Shown: positions 29,017 to 39,074, counted from the stretch's first letter. The stretch: 64,000 nt of DNA from Bremerella alba (GCF_013618625.1 NZ_JABRWO010000002.1:588109-652108); one strand, 5' to 3'. Numbers and translations are program-made. Notes: generated by a model from the sequence alone, not told the origin.

Positions 29017-30138
29017 ATGCCTGAACCCCTGAAGCGCATCTTGATTGTCACCACCGAACTGGGCCTGGGCGGTGCCGAACGATGTGTTGCTAATCTGGCG
29101 TGCGGCCTCGACCAGGCGAAGTACGCGGTGCAAGTCGTCGCCTTGGCACCGTCTCCGGAGCCCCCCAAAGATGCACTTATTCGCCAGCTTCAGGACGCCC
29201 AGATACCGTTCACATTTTTAGGTTGCCGCACCAAGTGGCAGTTTCTTTCCGCCACCAGCCAGCTGAAACGCATCATCCGCGAGACCCAGCCGGACGTCGT
29301 TTGGAGCTTTCTATTCCACGCCAATATCATCGCCGCGATGGCGACACGTGGGGAGAACGTGGTTCGGCTGCAATCACTTCGAGTCATCGAACAAGGGGGC
29401 TGGCGAAGATCGCTTCAGGCGTGGGCCGCCAAGGGTGCCGATCGCGTACTGTGCGTCAGCGCTGGTGTACGGCGGTTTGCTGCTGAGACACTTGGCATTG
29501 CTGAAGCCAAGTTGCAGGTCATTCCCAACGGCATCGATGTCGACTCAATCGTACCGACCACCTATGCCGAGCCGGTCGATCGTAAGCATCGAATCATCGC
29601 CGTAGGTCGGCTAGATCCGCAGAAAGACTACGAAACCATGCTGCAAGCGGTCTCAAACGTTACCGTCGGCCAAGACAAATGGGAACTCGTGATCGTAGGT
29701 GATGGCCCCGAACGAAAGAAGATCGCCGAGGCCGCACTCCGCTATGACACGACCGAAAGGATGCAAATGGTCGGCTGGCAGCCTGACGTCTCTTCGTGGC
29801 TGCGCGACGCCGAGATCTTCCTGCTCACCTCTCGCTGGGAAGGCATGCCCAACGCACTGATCGAAGCGATGGCTCATGGTCTGGCCGTGGTCTCTACCAA
29901 CGTCGAAGGCATACCTGAGCTACTGCCCGGTGAATTGGCCGCTCAGATTGCTAGCAAAAAGCAACTGCTAAGCGGACAGTCAATTCTCGAAAAGCTGATA
30001 GCAAACCCGGCACTGCGCCAGCAACTGGGCCAAGCCAACCGCAATCAGATCGAAGCTCACTTTTCGCTTCGCCAAATGTTGCAGTCTTACGAAACCATGC
30101 TGGACTACGTACTTTCCAATCGGCCCCCACAACGCTAG
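29017..30138 (+). CDS. Glycosyltransferase family 4
   Basis: About 373 residues with GT-B fold. The N-terminal acceptor domain has ILIVTTELGLGGAERCVANLA. The C-terminal nucleotide-sugar domain has IIAVGRLDPQKDYETMLQAV, VIVGDGPERKKI and LLTSRWEGMPNALIEAMAHG, which contains the E-x7-E motif. It probably acts in exopolysaccharide or LPS-like glycan assembly, with a UDP- or GDP-sugar donor. The ATG at 29017 is preferred; the open frame extends to 28936 but the added residues are basic and not family-like. It stands alone, divergent from queA. Confidence 0.92.
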   Translation: MPEPLKRILIVTTELGLGGAERCVANLACGLDQAKYAVQVVALAPSPEPPKDALIRQLQDAQIPFTFLGCRTKWQFLSATSQLKRIIRETQPDVVWSFLFHANIIAAMATRGENVVRLQSLRVIEQGGWRRSLQAWAAKGADRVLCVSAGVRRFAAETLGIAEAKLQVIPNGIDVDSIVPTTYAEPVDRKHRIIAVGRLDPQKDYETMLQAVSNVTVGQDKWELVIVGDGPERKKIAEAALRYDTTERMQMVGWQPDVSSWLRDAEIFLLTSRWEGMPNALIEAMAHGLAVVSTNVEGIPELLPGELAAQIASKKQLLSGQSILEKLIANPALRQQLGQANRNQIEAHFSLRQMLQSYETMLDYVLSNRPPQR

Positions 30139-30147
30139 CAGCACCGA

Positions 30148-30315
30148 TTACATAAGCTGCAAAACTTTTTCTGAATGGGGGAAAGCTCGCAACTCAGGAG
30201 GTGGTCGATCGTTAGCCACGCTAGCGATATCTGCTAGCGACATTTTAACGTGGGTTTCTGGATTGACGAAAAATGCCCACCGAATATCCTCAAGCACATG
30301 CTCATCAGGTGACAT
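30148..30315 (-). CDS. Possible small protein (55 aa), unsupported
   Basis: An open frame of 55 codons from ATG at 30315, starting SPDEHVLEDIRWAFFVNP and ending SEKVLQLM. The composition is protein-like and amphipathic. However, no good ribosome site precedes the ATG. It lies just after the glycosyltransferase stop on the opposite strand. I recognise no family. The 307 bp from 30316 to the rsmH start holds a GTGAAGTCGC/GCGACTTCAC hairpin at 30474-30505 and nothing else obvious. Confidence 0.3.
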   Translation of the reverse strand: MSPDEHVLEDIRWAFFVNPETHVKMSLADIASVANDRPPPELRAFPHSEKVLQLM

Positions 30316-30622
30316 CGATTTTTGATGTTTTGCTGAATAACTAACAACCAACTAACGAATATTTTCTTACGTCCGAAGCTTGCTCGACGCGACGATGCCA
30401 TCCCGATTAGGCCACTATCGGGGGAATGTTTATCGTCACGGAATCAAAGATTGAAGCCGGGTCGGGCAAGCCCTGTGAAGTCGCTAGTGCAGCGGCGACT
30501 TCACAAGATCCGTCGATTTGGGGCACGGATGCGCCACGACGGATTTTTTCTCTCCCGCCCTGCCCTGCGGCGGATTGCTCCGGTAAGCTGGACGTTTTGC
30601 CCGAATTCTCTCTACTGATCCT

Positions 30623-31510
30623 ATGGCCGCTCCTACCGTTCACATCCCAGTTCTGCCGGCAGAAGTCCTGCAGTGGCTCGATCCCCAGCCCGGTAAAATC
30701 CTTGTCGATGGCACCCTCGGTGGTGGCGGGCACACACGCATGATGGCCGAAAAACTGGGGGACGAAGGATTCGTCGTTTCGGTTGACCGCGACGTGATTG
30801 CCCTCCAGCGGGCCGAAGAGACCCTGGCCGGGCTTCCCGTAAAGATCGCTCACGCTAACTTCGTCGAGATCCCGAAGATCCTCGATTCACTCGAAATCGA
30901 CCAAGTAGATGGCATTTTACTCGACCTTGGTTTATCGAGCGATCAACTGGTCGATGACGATCGCGGGTTCAGCTTCGAGTCTGACGGCCCGCTCGACTTG
31001 CGATTCGACCTGCGCGACAAAAAGACCGCGGCCGACCTGGTCAATCATCTGAAAGAGAAAGACCTGGCCGATTTGATCTATCAAAACGGCGAAGAACGCT
31101 TGAGCCGGCGGATCTCTAAAAAAATCTGCCACATTCGCAAAGAAACCCCCTTCGAGACCTCGAAGCAACTGGCCGACGTCGTTATCAGTTGTTATCCGCC
31201 GATTGGTGGAAGTGGCCGGGGAAGAATTCACCCTGCCACACGCACCTTCCAGGCTCTGCGAATCGCTGTGAACCGCGAACTATCGTCGCTGGAAACAGCC
31301 CTGGAAACCCTGCCAGATCGTCTGAAACCGGGCGGCCGTTTGGCCATCATCAGCTTCCACTCTTTGGAAGATCGCCCGGTGAAACAAGCTTTTCTGGAAG
31401 ACCCGCGTCTGAACCGTCTGACCAAAAAGCCCGTGACGGCCAGCGACGAAGAGATTGCCCAGAACCCAAGAAGCCGCACCGCGAAAATGCGGGTCGCGGA
31501 ACGGGTTTAA
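30623..31510 (+). CDS. rsmH: 16S rRNA (cytosine1402-N4)-methyltransferase
   Basis: 295 residues. Conserved features are HIPVLPAEVLQWLDPQPGKILVDGTLGGGGHTRMMAE, with the SAM site GTLGGGGHT, followed by GILLDLGLSSDQLVDDDRGFSF and HPATRTFQALRIAVNREL. GRLAIISFHSLEDRPVKQAF is diagnostic. It modifies C1402 in the ribosomal decoding centre. In most bacteria rsmH is second in the division/cell-wall cluster after mraZ. Here its neighbours are a glycosyltransferase and a di-haem protein, in keeping with the dispersal of that cluster in planctomycetes, which lack ftsZ. Confidence 0.95.
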   Translation: MAAPTVHIPVLPAEVLQWLDPQPGKILVDGTLGGGGHTRMMAEKLGDEGFVVSVDRDVIALQRAEETLAGLPVKIAHANFVEIPKILDSLEIDQVDGILLDLGLSSDQLVDDDRGFSFESDGPLDLRFDLRDKKTAADLVNHLKEKDLADLIYQNGEERLSRRISKKICHIRKETPFETSKQLADVVISCYPPIGGSGRGRIHPATRTFQALRIAVNRELSSLETALETLPDRLKPGGRLAIISFHSLEDRPVKQAFLEDPRLNRLTKKPVTASDEEIAQNPRSRTAKMRVAERV

Positions 31511-31513
31511 AAT

Positions 31514-31552
31514 AATAAGAGATGCCCCGCTCGACACGGGGCATCTCTTATT
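31514..31552. terminator. Strong bidirectional terminator
   Basis: A perfect 16-bp stem, AATAAGAGATGCCCCG/CGGGGCATCTCTTATT, with a 7-nt loop. It lies between convergent rsmH and the di-haem peroxidase gene; A/T-rich arms serve both strands. Confidence 0.85.
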
Positions 31553-31585
31553 TATCTAACCGTTAATTCCCAAGTACGTCCATTA

Positions 31586-33046
31586 TCAGAATGGAAACGG
31601 GAAGGGAAATGGAAACGGTAGCGGGAAGGGGAAGTCGTTTGCCGGAGGCTCGTAGCCATCATCCAGCGTCGCCAAGAAGGCGACAATCGCGAGCTCTTCT
31701 TCTTCGGTCAGCCCCAGATCACCCACGATTCCAGCGGTAAGATTGACCGGCACCTCAGGCTCATCCCATTCGCCAGGTACATCTCGGGTGTTGTAAAAGT
31801 GGACGATCTCTTCCATCGATTTGAACACGCCGTTATGCCCATAGGCTTTGACAAATCCAGTAAAAGGCCGCATGTTGACATTTCGCAAGGTGGGCGTCTT
31901 GTGACGTCCTTCTGCGTCATCAACGTCCTGCTGGGTAAGCTCCTTGTTCAAGACCTTTAGCGGCGTTTCTTCGACGGGAGTTGACTGCTGCGACAAGAAG
32001 AAGTTTTCCAACGTGGCAGCCAAGCCGCGATCGACGAAGTTACGACGGTCGGGATTGAAGCGTCGTGGCATGAAGTAGAACGGATTGTCAGGATTCTTGG
32101 GAATGCCGATATTGTGGTAGGCAAAGTCGGTAAACAGCGGAGGCAACGTTTCGCCGTCGACTTCCCGCGGAGAACTAGGATGACAAACCCCACAACGCCC
32201 CTTGCCATGTTCGGCAATCTCTTCGAACTTTTCCTGATCTTCATCGCTCAACAGTGAGGGTGCTCCGAATGGAGTTTCAAACAGCCACAAGCCAAACTTT
32301 TCTTGCTCAGTAAATTCTGCTTCACCGGCCAACCAAAGATCGAACTTGGAACTGAATGGATTGACCTCGCTCGAACGCTCAAAAGCGGCAATCGCTTTGC
32401 CGATTCGATCGTAGGCTTGCTCAACCACTTCTTCGTCTTGGAAATCAAGCGAACCAGGGCCCCAGACATTGAGGAACTGTTGTCGATAACGCGAGAAAAA
32501 CACTTTTCGAATGACGGCCTTTTTGTTAGGGACGTTGTGCTCCAAAGGATTCAAGAAAGGTCCCAGAGCCTGTTCGGCCAGCGGATCGTACTCTGGACTG
32601 CTGTCCGCCTCGGCGAACATCGCATGCAACCCCGCTGCACGCCCATCCCAAAACATGCCCCCTTCCCAGTCGACTCCGAAAGGATCAGGACCAATAAAAC
32701 GCAGGTCACCGGAATCGCCTGCATAGGCGGCAGAAGGTGGCTTCCGCGATCCGAAGCGGCTAGGTATGGCTCCGAAGTGCGGCCCCCAAAGTAAGTTCAC
32801 AAAGAGATTAGGACTCGTAAACCCAGTGTCTGGTGCATGGCAAGAGACACACCCTTGCCCTGCCGGTACCGAAAGATTGGTGTCGTTATAGAGCGATCGC
32901 CCCAACTGTTCGATCGGCTCTAGGTTGTCTTGTTGTGGGGCGAGCGGAAACCCAAACGAGAGTAGCCCTTGGGCCATACAGGTTTGGCCGCCGGCCAAGA
33001 TAAGCATCAAACTAAAAAAAGATACGCGTCGCAGATATGTATTCAC
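31586..33046 (-). CDS. Di-haem cytochrome c peroxidase/MauG-family protein
   Basis: 486 residues, exported. Signal peptide is MNTYLRRVSFFSLMLILAGG...TCMAQG. Two c-type haem motifs, CVSCH (Cys66-Cys69-His70) and CGVCH (Cys285-Cys288-His289), are about 220 residues apart, as in the CCP/MauG family. Blocks PPSAAYAGDSGDLRF, MFWDGRAAGLHAMF and RHKTPTLRNVNMRPFTGFVKAYGHNGVF fit the family. Its role is H2O2 reduction or oxidation of a protein or small substrate in the periplasm. The C-terminus ends in a Pro-Phe run. The start is GTG at 33046 with GGGGGAG 7 nt upstream. Confidence 0.92.
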   Translation of the reverse strand: MNTYLRRVSFFSLMLILAGGQTCMAQGLLSFGFPLAPQQDNLEPIEQLGRSLYNDTNLSVPAGQGCVSCHAPDTGFTSPNLFVNLLWGPHFGAIPSRFGSRKPPSAAYAGDSGDLRFIGPDPFGVDWEGGMFWDGRAAGLHAMFAEADSSPEYDPLAEQALGPFLNPLEHNVPNKKAVIRKVFFSRYRQQFLNVWGPGSLDFQDEEVVEQAYDRIGKAIAAFERSSEVNPFSSKFDLWLAGEAEFTEQEKFGLWLFETPFGAPSLLSDEDQEKFEEIAEHGKGRCGVCHPSSPREVDGETLPPLFTDFAYHNIGIPKNPDNPFYFMPRRFNPDRRNFVDRGLAATLENFFLSQQSTPVEETPLKVLNKELTQQDVDDAEGRHKTPTLRNVNMRPFTGFVKAYGHNGVFKSMEEIVHFYNTRDVPGEWDEPEVPVNLTAGIVGDLGLTEEEELAIVAFLATLDDGYEPPANDFPFPLPFPFPFPFPF

Positions 33047-33890
33047 TTCAAACTCCCCCGAAGTCTGTCATTTAGATTCTCAGTCCAGCAAAAGTTAGCA
33101 ATGGCGAAGGAGAATCCGGGGGTGGCCTGGCGTTGGGCCTTTTTAGAGAACGAAGCACGACAGCCACACGAAGGGGCCAGAGAAGCGATGCCGATAACAT
33201 CGCTTCCGCAAGATCGAATACTACATTCCGACCTTTACTATCCATGCCCCTGCGCTACAATTGCGTGCTAGTGTCATGAGAGCGCATACCAATAGCGCTC
33301 TTCGATGCATCGGTCAGTAAGCCTTCCGGTTGGCGCTGGGACTTACTGGCCATTTTTATGCGCGTCCACTGATGGACACACTTTGGATTCAAAAGGTTGG
33401 TGTTCTGCTCTGCGTCGATTCAATCAGTCGCGCTTAATGCATTGCTGAGGAATCAAAAAAAAGTCGCCCTAATTAGGCAGCCGAGCATGCGTTGGCCCCC
33501 TGACCCTAACGCAATTCGCAAAGAACATATCACAACGTCTTTAAGACCTCGCAACTTTAAATGCGAGCGACGCTGTAATTACAAGAGGTTTCGTGGACCT
33601 GCTAACTCCCCCAAAAGCGATTGTGTAAGGTTGATTCATGGAATCGCACAAAAACACACCACGCCACCCAATTGGCGTAGACTCGACTTACAGAGGAAGC
33701 CCGCGCTGCCCTCAACAGGTCTATACAAACTGCGTATTCGTCAAAGTTTGACATTGAACACGCTTTACGTTTTACCCCGTTTTCCGATCAAGTCAACGAT
33801 CTTTGATAAGAAATCCTCCAACAATAGGGGGTATTTACGCCACTACTTTAAACCAGTCATATAGAAACGCGCACGATCGGGTCAAGAAAC
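33047..33890. other. Gene-poor AT-rich spacer, about 840 bp
   Basis: Between the di-haem gene start and the tRNA terminator. It should carry the promoter of the di-haem gene. A small AGAGCGC/GCGCTCT hairpin lies at 33279-33301. The open frame at 33397-33864 is basic, Pro/Arg/Ser-rich and has no ribosome site. I find no convincing gene. Confidence 0.45.
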
Positions 33891-33923
33891 AAAAAAAGCC
33901 ACTTCGCACAGGGCGAAGTGGCT
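33891..33923 (-). terminator. Intrinsic terminator of tRNA-Lys
   Basis: On the minus strand, an 11-bp stem AGCCACTTCGC/GCGAAGTGGCT with a 5-nt loop is followed by seven T. It begins 8 nt after the tRNA 3' end. Confidence 0.85.
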
Positions 33924-33930
33924 ATACAAG

Positions 33931-34003
<73 letters not shown>

Positions 34004-34185
34004 GGTTGGGAAGGGGACCAGTTTCCGCCGGATGGCTTAAATTGTCAAGGGGCGGTTCACAGCGATATCGTCGTAACTGGTGTCAGGCTGAGGTCTTGCT
34101 ACGAAATTAACTTCCTTCAATCTTATCCAGTAGACCGCACGGACGAAGAAATGTTCACCTTTAGGGGTGGAATTCTTCGGCGTGA

Positions 34186-35601
34186 CTAGGCCAGGATATC
34201 GTGCAGTACGTGGCCGTGGACGTCGGTCAGACGCATGTCTCGGCCACTAAAGCGGAACGTTAGACGACGGTGGTCGACCCCCAGCAGATGCAAGATAGTG
34301 GCGTGTAGATCGTGAATTTCGACGCGATTCTCGACCACCTTGTAACCGAACTCGTCGGTGCTGCCGTAGACGGTGCCTCCTTGGACGCCACCCCCGGCCA
34401 TCCACATGGTGAAACCGAACGGATTATGATCGCGGCCATTTTTGCCTTGGGCGAACGGGGTTCGGCCGAACTCGCCGCCCCATACGACCAGCGTCGAGTC
34501 GAGCATCCCCCTTTGTTTCAGATCGGCCAGTAGCGCGGCGATGGGTTGGTCGACGGCTAGGCTATTTTTCTCATGACCGCCCTTTAGATTGTTATGTTGA
34601 TCCCAACGGTCGTTGCCGACGTTGGGGACCGTCAACTCGATGAAGCGAACCCCGCGTTCGACCAATCGCCGAGAAAGCAGGCACAACCGACCAAAGGTCT
34701 GCGTATGCTCGAATGAATGGTTCAAACCATATTCTTCCAGCGTCTGCGGAGTCTCGTCGGCGAGGTCCATCAGGTCAGGCACGGCCGATTGCATGCGATA
34801 GGCGAGTTCATAATTTGCGATCGCCGATTCCATCTGATCGTTCTTGCCTACCTGGTCGAGCGTCAGTTGATCGAGCCTACTGAGCAAATCCAACTTGCTG
34901 CGCTGTGCGGCAGGGCTTTTGTCTCTTGAGCGAATGTTGGCCACCGGAGGATCGTTGGCAGCAAAGATCGATCCCTGATACGCCGCCGGCAGAAAACCGC
35001 TATTGAAGTTATCGAGACCACCCGGCGGGACCAACCCACCATTGAGCACCACGAAGCCGGGCAAGTTGTCGTTTTCACTTCCCAGACCATAGGTTGTCCA
35101 TGCACCCATGCTGGGCCGCCCTTGCAGCCCGCTGCCGGTATGTAGGAAGTAATTAGCGTTGGTGTGCTCCGAGAAATTCGAGGTCATCGAGCGAACAACC
35201 GCCAAGTCATCGACGTGCTTGGCGACGTTCGGAAAAAGTTCGCTGACCTCGATTCCGCTTTGACCGTGCTTTTTAAACTTCCAAGGGCTCGCTAGCGTTC
35301 CGCCCAGGTTATTGAACTGCGTGGGCTCCGTTTCCGCAGGAAATGGCTTTCCGTCGTACTTCTTCAACAGCGGTTTAGGGTCGAACGTATCGACCTGAGA
35401 CGGTCCGCCGTCCATGTACAAAAAGATGACACTGCGGACCTTAGGCGAGGCGTGCGGAGCCCCCAGCAGCCCGAGCCCATCGGCTGCGACTGCGTCGCGC
35501 TGTAGCATCCAGTTGAGCGCTACCGAGCCAAAGCCACATGCAGCATGGCCTAGCCATTGGCGGCGGCTTAACATTTCGGAATTTCGAGGACAACAATCCA
35601 C
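34186..35601 (-). CDS. DUF1501 (sulfatase-like fold) exported protein
   Basis: 471 residues. A twin-arginine type leader (LSRRQWLGHAACGFGSVAL) precedes VRSVIFLYMDGGPSQVDTFDPKP, the DUF1501 signature. The later VVWGGEFGRTPFAQGKNGRDHNPFGF, HDLHATILHLLGVDHRRLT blocks match too. This family has an alkaline phosphatase/sulfatase-like fold, with proposed metal ligands in the DGG, GGEFGR and H-containing blocks. The start is GTG at 35601 with GGGAGAG 7 nt upstream. It follows the DUF1549/DUF1553 gene by 15 bp; the pair is a very common planctomycete two-gene unit of unproven function, probably for glycan or complex organic matter use. Confidence 0.93.
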   Translation of the reverse strand: MDCCPRNSEMLSRRQWLGHAACGFGSVALNWMLQRDAVAADGLGLLGAPHASPKVRSVIFLYMDGGPSQVDTFDPKPLLKKYDGKPFPAETEPTQFNNLGGTLASPWKFKKHGQSGIEVSELFPNVAKHVDDLAVVRSMTSNFSEHTNANYFLHTGSGLQGRPSMGAWTTYGLGSENDNLPGFVVLNGGLVPPGGLDNFNSGFLPAAYQGSIFAANDPPVANIRSRDKSPAAQRSKLDLLSRLDQLTLDQVGKNDQMESAIANYELAYRMQSAVPDLMDLADETPQTLEEYGLNHSFEHTQTFGRLCLLSRRLVERGVRFIELTVPNVGNDRWDQHNNLKGGHEKNSLAVDQPIAALLADLKQRGMLDSTLVVWGGEFGRTPFAQGKNGRDHNPFGFTMWMAGGGVQGGTVYGSTDEFGYKVVENRVEIHDLHATILHLLGVDHRRLTFRFSGRDMRLTDVHGHVLHDILA

Positions 35602-35616
35602 GCGGCGACTCTCCCG

Positions 35617-38600
35617 TTAGCGAACAAAAATAAACGGCTTGGCATTCACCAGCACATGCGCCAGGTCGCGCCACAACTCGACCGACGAAGCCGCATGCTG
35701 AGGATCAATCGACAACGTCTGCCTATGGCTTTCCAAAAACTGGTTCGCCAGCACAAGCTCTTGGGCAGTGGGCTTTCGTGAGAAGGCCTGCTGAACCATG
35801 CGTTCAATCCGCAGCTGCGTATCCTGCGGCGTCTGAGCGATGGCCTGTTGGGCCCAATGTTCGCATTGCTCGATCACCATCGGATCGTTGAGCAAAATCA
35901 GCGATTGAGCCGGCACGTTCGATTGATTGCGGCGGCCGATGGTCGTGATCGGTTGCGGCGTATCGAAGGCCAACATCATCGGCGAAAGAAAGTTTCGTCG
36001 GACCTCCAGATACACGCTTCGCCGCCCTGCCCCGTTTATGGGACCACTCTTGCCTGGCCGCCCGCGACCTTGCATGAAGGAGGTTAAGTGCACCGGCACG
36101 CTCGGGCCATACATCGTTTCGTCGAGTTGTCCGCTCACCATCAACAGGCTGTCACGGATGGCCTCGCCAGAAAGCCGTTTAACTTCGGCTCGATGAAACA
36201 GATCGTTCTTCGGGTCGGCCTGTTCGGCAGAGCCTACTTGAAGCGACGACATCTGGTAGATCTGCGAGAGTACGATCCGCCGAATCATTTGTTTGAGCGA
36301 CCACCCGTCTTCGACAAACTGCACCGCGAGGTAGTCCAACAACTGCGGGTGCGTAGGCAGTTCTCCGAGGACACCGAAGTTATCGACCGTGCGAACGATG
36401 CCACGTCCCAGTAGATGATGCCAAACTCGGTTCACGGCTACTCGCGAAGCAAACGGATTGTCGGCATCCATCATCTGACGGGCCAATTCCAGGCGTCCAC
36501 TGCCGTGTTGATCGTAAGTGTTTTCCGGTCCGGCTATCGCGGTAAGCAATTGCCGCTCGACCTGATCGGCCGGGGTTCGTGAATTGCCTCGGATCAACAG
36601 GGCTTCCATTTCCGCCGAGTTATCCCACATGCCAGGAGCCGTTCGCGATCGCCACTTCACGTTGGCCAGTAGCTGCTTCGATTGATCGTGATAGGCCGTG
36701 GCGAGCTCGCTCCAGGGACTCTCCTGGTCAGGCATCAGACGGGCCCAATTCCGCACAAGCCAGTCGGCCAGCGGTGCCGTCTCCGGCGAAGCAGGTGCAC
36801 GCTTCAAGGTTTCCAGAAAACGCTGAATGTTCGCATCGCCAGCGGTCAAGTCGCTGCCGAGTGCCTGAGCGGCTTGAGCCTGATCGTTCATGACCGAGGG
36901 TGGCTGCGGTCCTTCGGCAACCTGCAGGATCTCTAGCGGCTGATCGTCGATCGGTGTGAACTCGACGTGGGCGGCATGCCCTTGATAGTCGCGCAGGTCC
37001 TGGGTGATCCACTGGGTTGTCGTAGCGTCGCCGGACTTCCACTCTTTGACCGTCACGTTGTGTAGCGGCCCCTGCACCAGACGATGCGAATCGACGACCG
37101 CAAACGCCCGGCCGCTTCCCTTGACCAGGTAATGGATGCGGCCATCGCTGAGCGCGAAGGTGTCGGTCTTGAGCGTTCGACCGGCGCGATTCCAGTTGCG
37201 AATCTTACCGAAGTCGTCTTGCACACCCTTTTCTAACTTGAGTGCACCCCAACGCACGTCGTACACGGCAGCTTCGTCGGTGCGTACTCCGTTGATTCCC
37301 ACTTCAGGCGAGGCGTCCCAACTAAACGCTCCGGCCGGCTGAGGACCGCTGCCAAACACGACGCCATCGGTGCGCCACTTTTGCTCAGGCAGCTGGGCAT
37401 AGTCGTGTATCAGTTGGCCATCGTAGCCTGTAATTGCCGCATGCTGCTGCTGGACCAACTGCTGGGCCTGAGCAATCACTTGGGGGCGTTGATCTGCCGC
37501 AGCAGCCAGCACTTGGGCCCAATAGTGCAGCGGATGCTTGGCATCTTGGGCCGCTTCTGTCATAGCCTGGTTCCAAGGCGATTCAGGCGTTTGCAGTTCC
37601 TTTTCCCAGCGGCTGAACGCTTGATCGATCGCGTTTTGATAGGCTGACTGGGCTTTCGTTTGAAACTCGATGTTCAGCTTTTCCAACGAATCGGCAATCT
37701 GCTGGTTGTGCTGGGCCGATTCAAAACGAACCTGGCGATAGGCCGAACTTTGCAGGAAGCCTGCCTGGGCGTAGTAGTCGGCCTGCGAGATCGCGTCGAA
37801 CTTATGATCGTGGCAGCGTGCACACGTCACCGTTAGTCCGAGGAACGCTTTGTTCATCACGTCCAACATGTTGTCGAAACGATCGGTTTCGTCCTGGCGA
37901 ATGTCGACCGGCGAGTGCACCCAGTCGCCCAGATGCCAGAAGCCGGTTCCCAAGACCGATTCGTTGTCGCCCGTTTCGGGATTAGTGCGTGGCGTCTCCA
38001 GTAAATCACCGGCAACGTGTTCCACCACCAATTCGTTGTAGGGAACATCTTGATTCAGGGCTCGGATGACGTAGTCGCGGTACTCGTGGGCGTTGGGAAT
38101 GTCGTAGTCGAACTCGTGCCCGCGCGATTCGGCATAACGCACCAGGTCGAGCCAACGTCGTCCCCAGTGTTCACCAAAGCGGGGAGAAGCCAGCAGACGG
38201 TCGACCACCTTCTCGATGGCGATGGGCGATGGGTCGGCCAGAAACGCTTGCGTCTCTTCCGGCGTGGGAGGCAAACCGATCAAGTCGAGATAGAGCCGGC
38301 GAATCAGAATGGTAGGCTCGGCCGGGCCGTTGGGGGCGAGATCAGCCTTTTCCAACTTGGCCAAAATGAAACGATCGACCGGGTCCTTCACCCACGCGTC
38401 GTTCTGCACATCCGGCAACTCCGGCCGCACAACCGGTTGCCAGGCCCAGTGCTCGGCCTTGCGTTGTTCGAGATCGAAGACTTCCTTGCGGGGTGTATTT
38501 TTTTCGTCGCTTACCGGCCAAGGGGCACCACTGGCAACCCACTGTTCGAGCTTGGCGATCTCGTCTTCTGGCATCCGCGATTTGGGCGGCATCTGATAGA

Positions 38601-38913
38601 TACCGTCGTAGTGGATCGCTTCGATCAGCAGGCTTTGGTCGGGCTTGCCTGCGACTAACGACGGACCGCTGTCGCCACCTTCAAGCAAGGCTCCGCGCGA
38701 CGTAAGGAACAATCCGCCGCCGGGTGTTTCCGAATCAGGCCCGTGGCACTCGTAACACCGCTTTGCCAAAATGGGGCGGATATCCTTCTCGAAGTATTCG
38801 AGTTGGGCAGCGTCGAATTGCGGCGTATCGAGTTCCGCAGCGACAGCGGTAAGCGTTGTCGTCGAAATCAAAACGCAGGCAGCCAAACAGGACCGTATCA
38901 AGAGTGGTACCAT
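35617..38913 (-). CDS. Planctomycete cytochrome-c domain / DUF1549 / DUF1553 protein
   Basis: 1098 residues with a signal peptide (MVPLLIRSCLAACVLISTTT). One haem c motif, CYECH (Cys53-Cys56-His57), lies in FEKDIRPILAKRCYECHGPD, the planctomycete PSCyt1 domain. DUF1549 follows (WVKDPVDRFILAKLEKADLAPN, LYLDLIGLPPTPEE, RWLDLVRYAESRGHEFD, VTCARCHDHKFDAI), and a C-terminal DUF1553 (NPFASRVAVNRVWHHLLGRGIVRTVDNFG, FMQGRGRPG, QSLILLNDPMV). A second CxxCH lies in VTCARCHDHKFD. The middle, about 400-720, is a domain with concanavalin-like or uncharacterised content. It is the first gene of a pair with DUF1501. Role is probably extracytoplasmic redox processing. Confidence 0.93.
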   Translation of the reverse strand: MVPLLIRSCLAACVLISTTTLTAVAAELDTPQFDAAQLEYFEKDIRPILAKRCYECHGPDSETPGGGLFLTSRGALLEGGDSGPSLVAGKPDQSLLIEAIHYDGIYQMPPKSRMPEDEIAKLEQWVASGAPWPVSDEKNTPRKEVFDLEQRKAEHWAWQPVVRPELPDVQNDAWVKDPVDRFILAKLEKADLAPNGPAEPTILIRRLYLDLIGLPPTPEETQAFLADPSPIAIEKVVDRLLASPRFGEHWGRRWLDLVRYAESRGHEFDYDIPNAHEYRDYVIRALNQDVPYNELVVEHVAGDLLETPRTNPETGDNESVLGTGFWHLGDWVHSPVDIRQDETDRFDNMLDVMNKAFLGLTVTCARCHDHKFDAISQADYYAQAGFLQSSAYRQVRFESAQHNQQIADSLEKLNIEFQTKAQSAYQNAIDQAFSRWEKELQTPESPWNQAMTEAAQDAKHPLHYWAQVLAAAADQRPQVIAQAQQLVQQQHAAITGYDGQLIHDYAQLPEQKWRTDGVVFGSGPQPAGAFSWDASPEVGINGVRTDEAAVYDVRWGALKLEKGVQDDFGKIRNWNRAGRTLKTDTFALSDGRIHYLVKGSGRAFAVVDSHRLVQGPLHNVTVKEWKSGDATTTQWITQDLRDYQGHAAHVEFTPIDDQPLEILQVAEGPQPPSVMNDQAQAAQALGSDLTAGDANIQRFLETLKRAPASPETAPLADWLVRNWARLMPDQESPWSELATAYHDQSKQLLANVKWRSRTAPGMWDNSAEMEALLIRGNSRTPADQVERQLLTAIAGPENTYDQHGSGRLELARQMMDADNPFASRVAVNRVWHHLLGRGIVRTVDNFGVLGELPTHPQLLDYLAVQFVEDGWSLKQMIRRIVLSQIYQMSSLQVGSAEQADPKNDLFHRAEVKRLSGEAIRDSLLMVSGQLDETMYGPSVPVHLTSFMQGRGRPGKSGPINGAGRRSVYLEVRRNFLSPMMLAFDTPQPITTIGRRNQSNVPAQSLILLNDPMVIEQCEHWAQQAIAQTPQDTQLRIERMVQQAFSRKPTAQELVLANQFLESHRQTLSIDPQHAASSVELWRDLAHVLVNAKPFIFVR

Positions 38914-39074
38914 TATTTCCGCAGGGGCAGGATTGTTCGAGGCAGGAAAGCAAGATCAGCAGTCTCTAACTTAGCAATTTGACCCTTGGATAGCCATATT
39001 TTCTGATCCTATTTTAGCTTCTGCGCTATTTTATATTCAATACGATAACCCAATTTGCGAGTGAATCCGACGAT

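Noticed and set aside
30474..30505. Terminator for the glycosyltransferase gene
   Set aside because: The stem is strong, but it lies over 330 bp from the stop codon and has no T tract; left unassigned.
33397..33864. 155-codon frame in the AT-rich spacer
   Set aside because: No ribosome site, no domain, and basic low-structure composition; likely chance.
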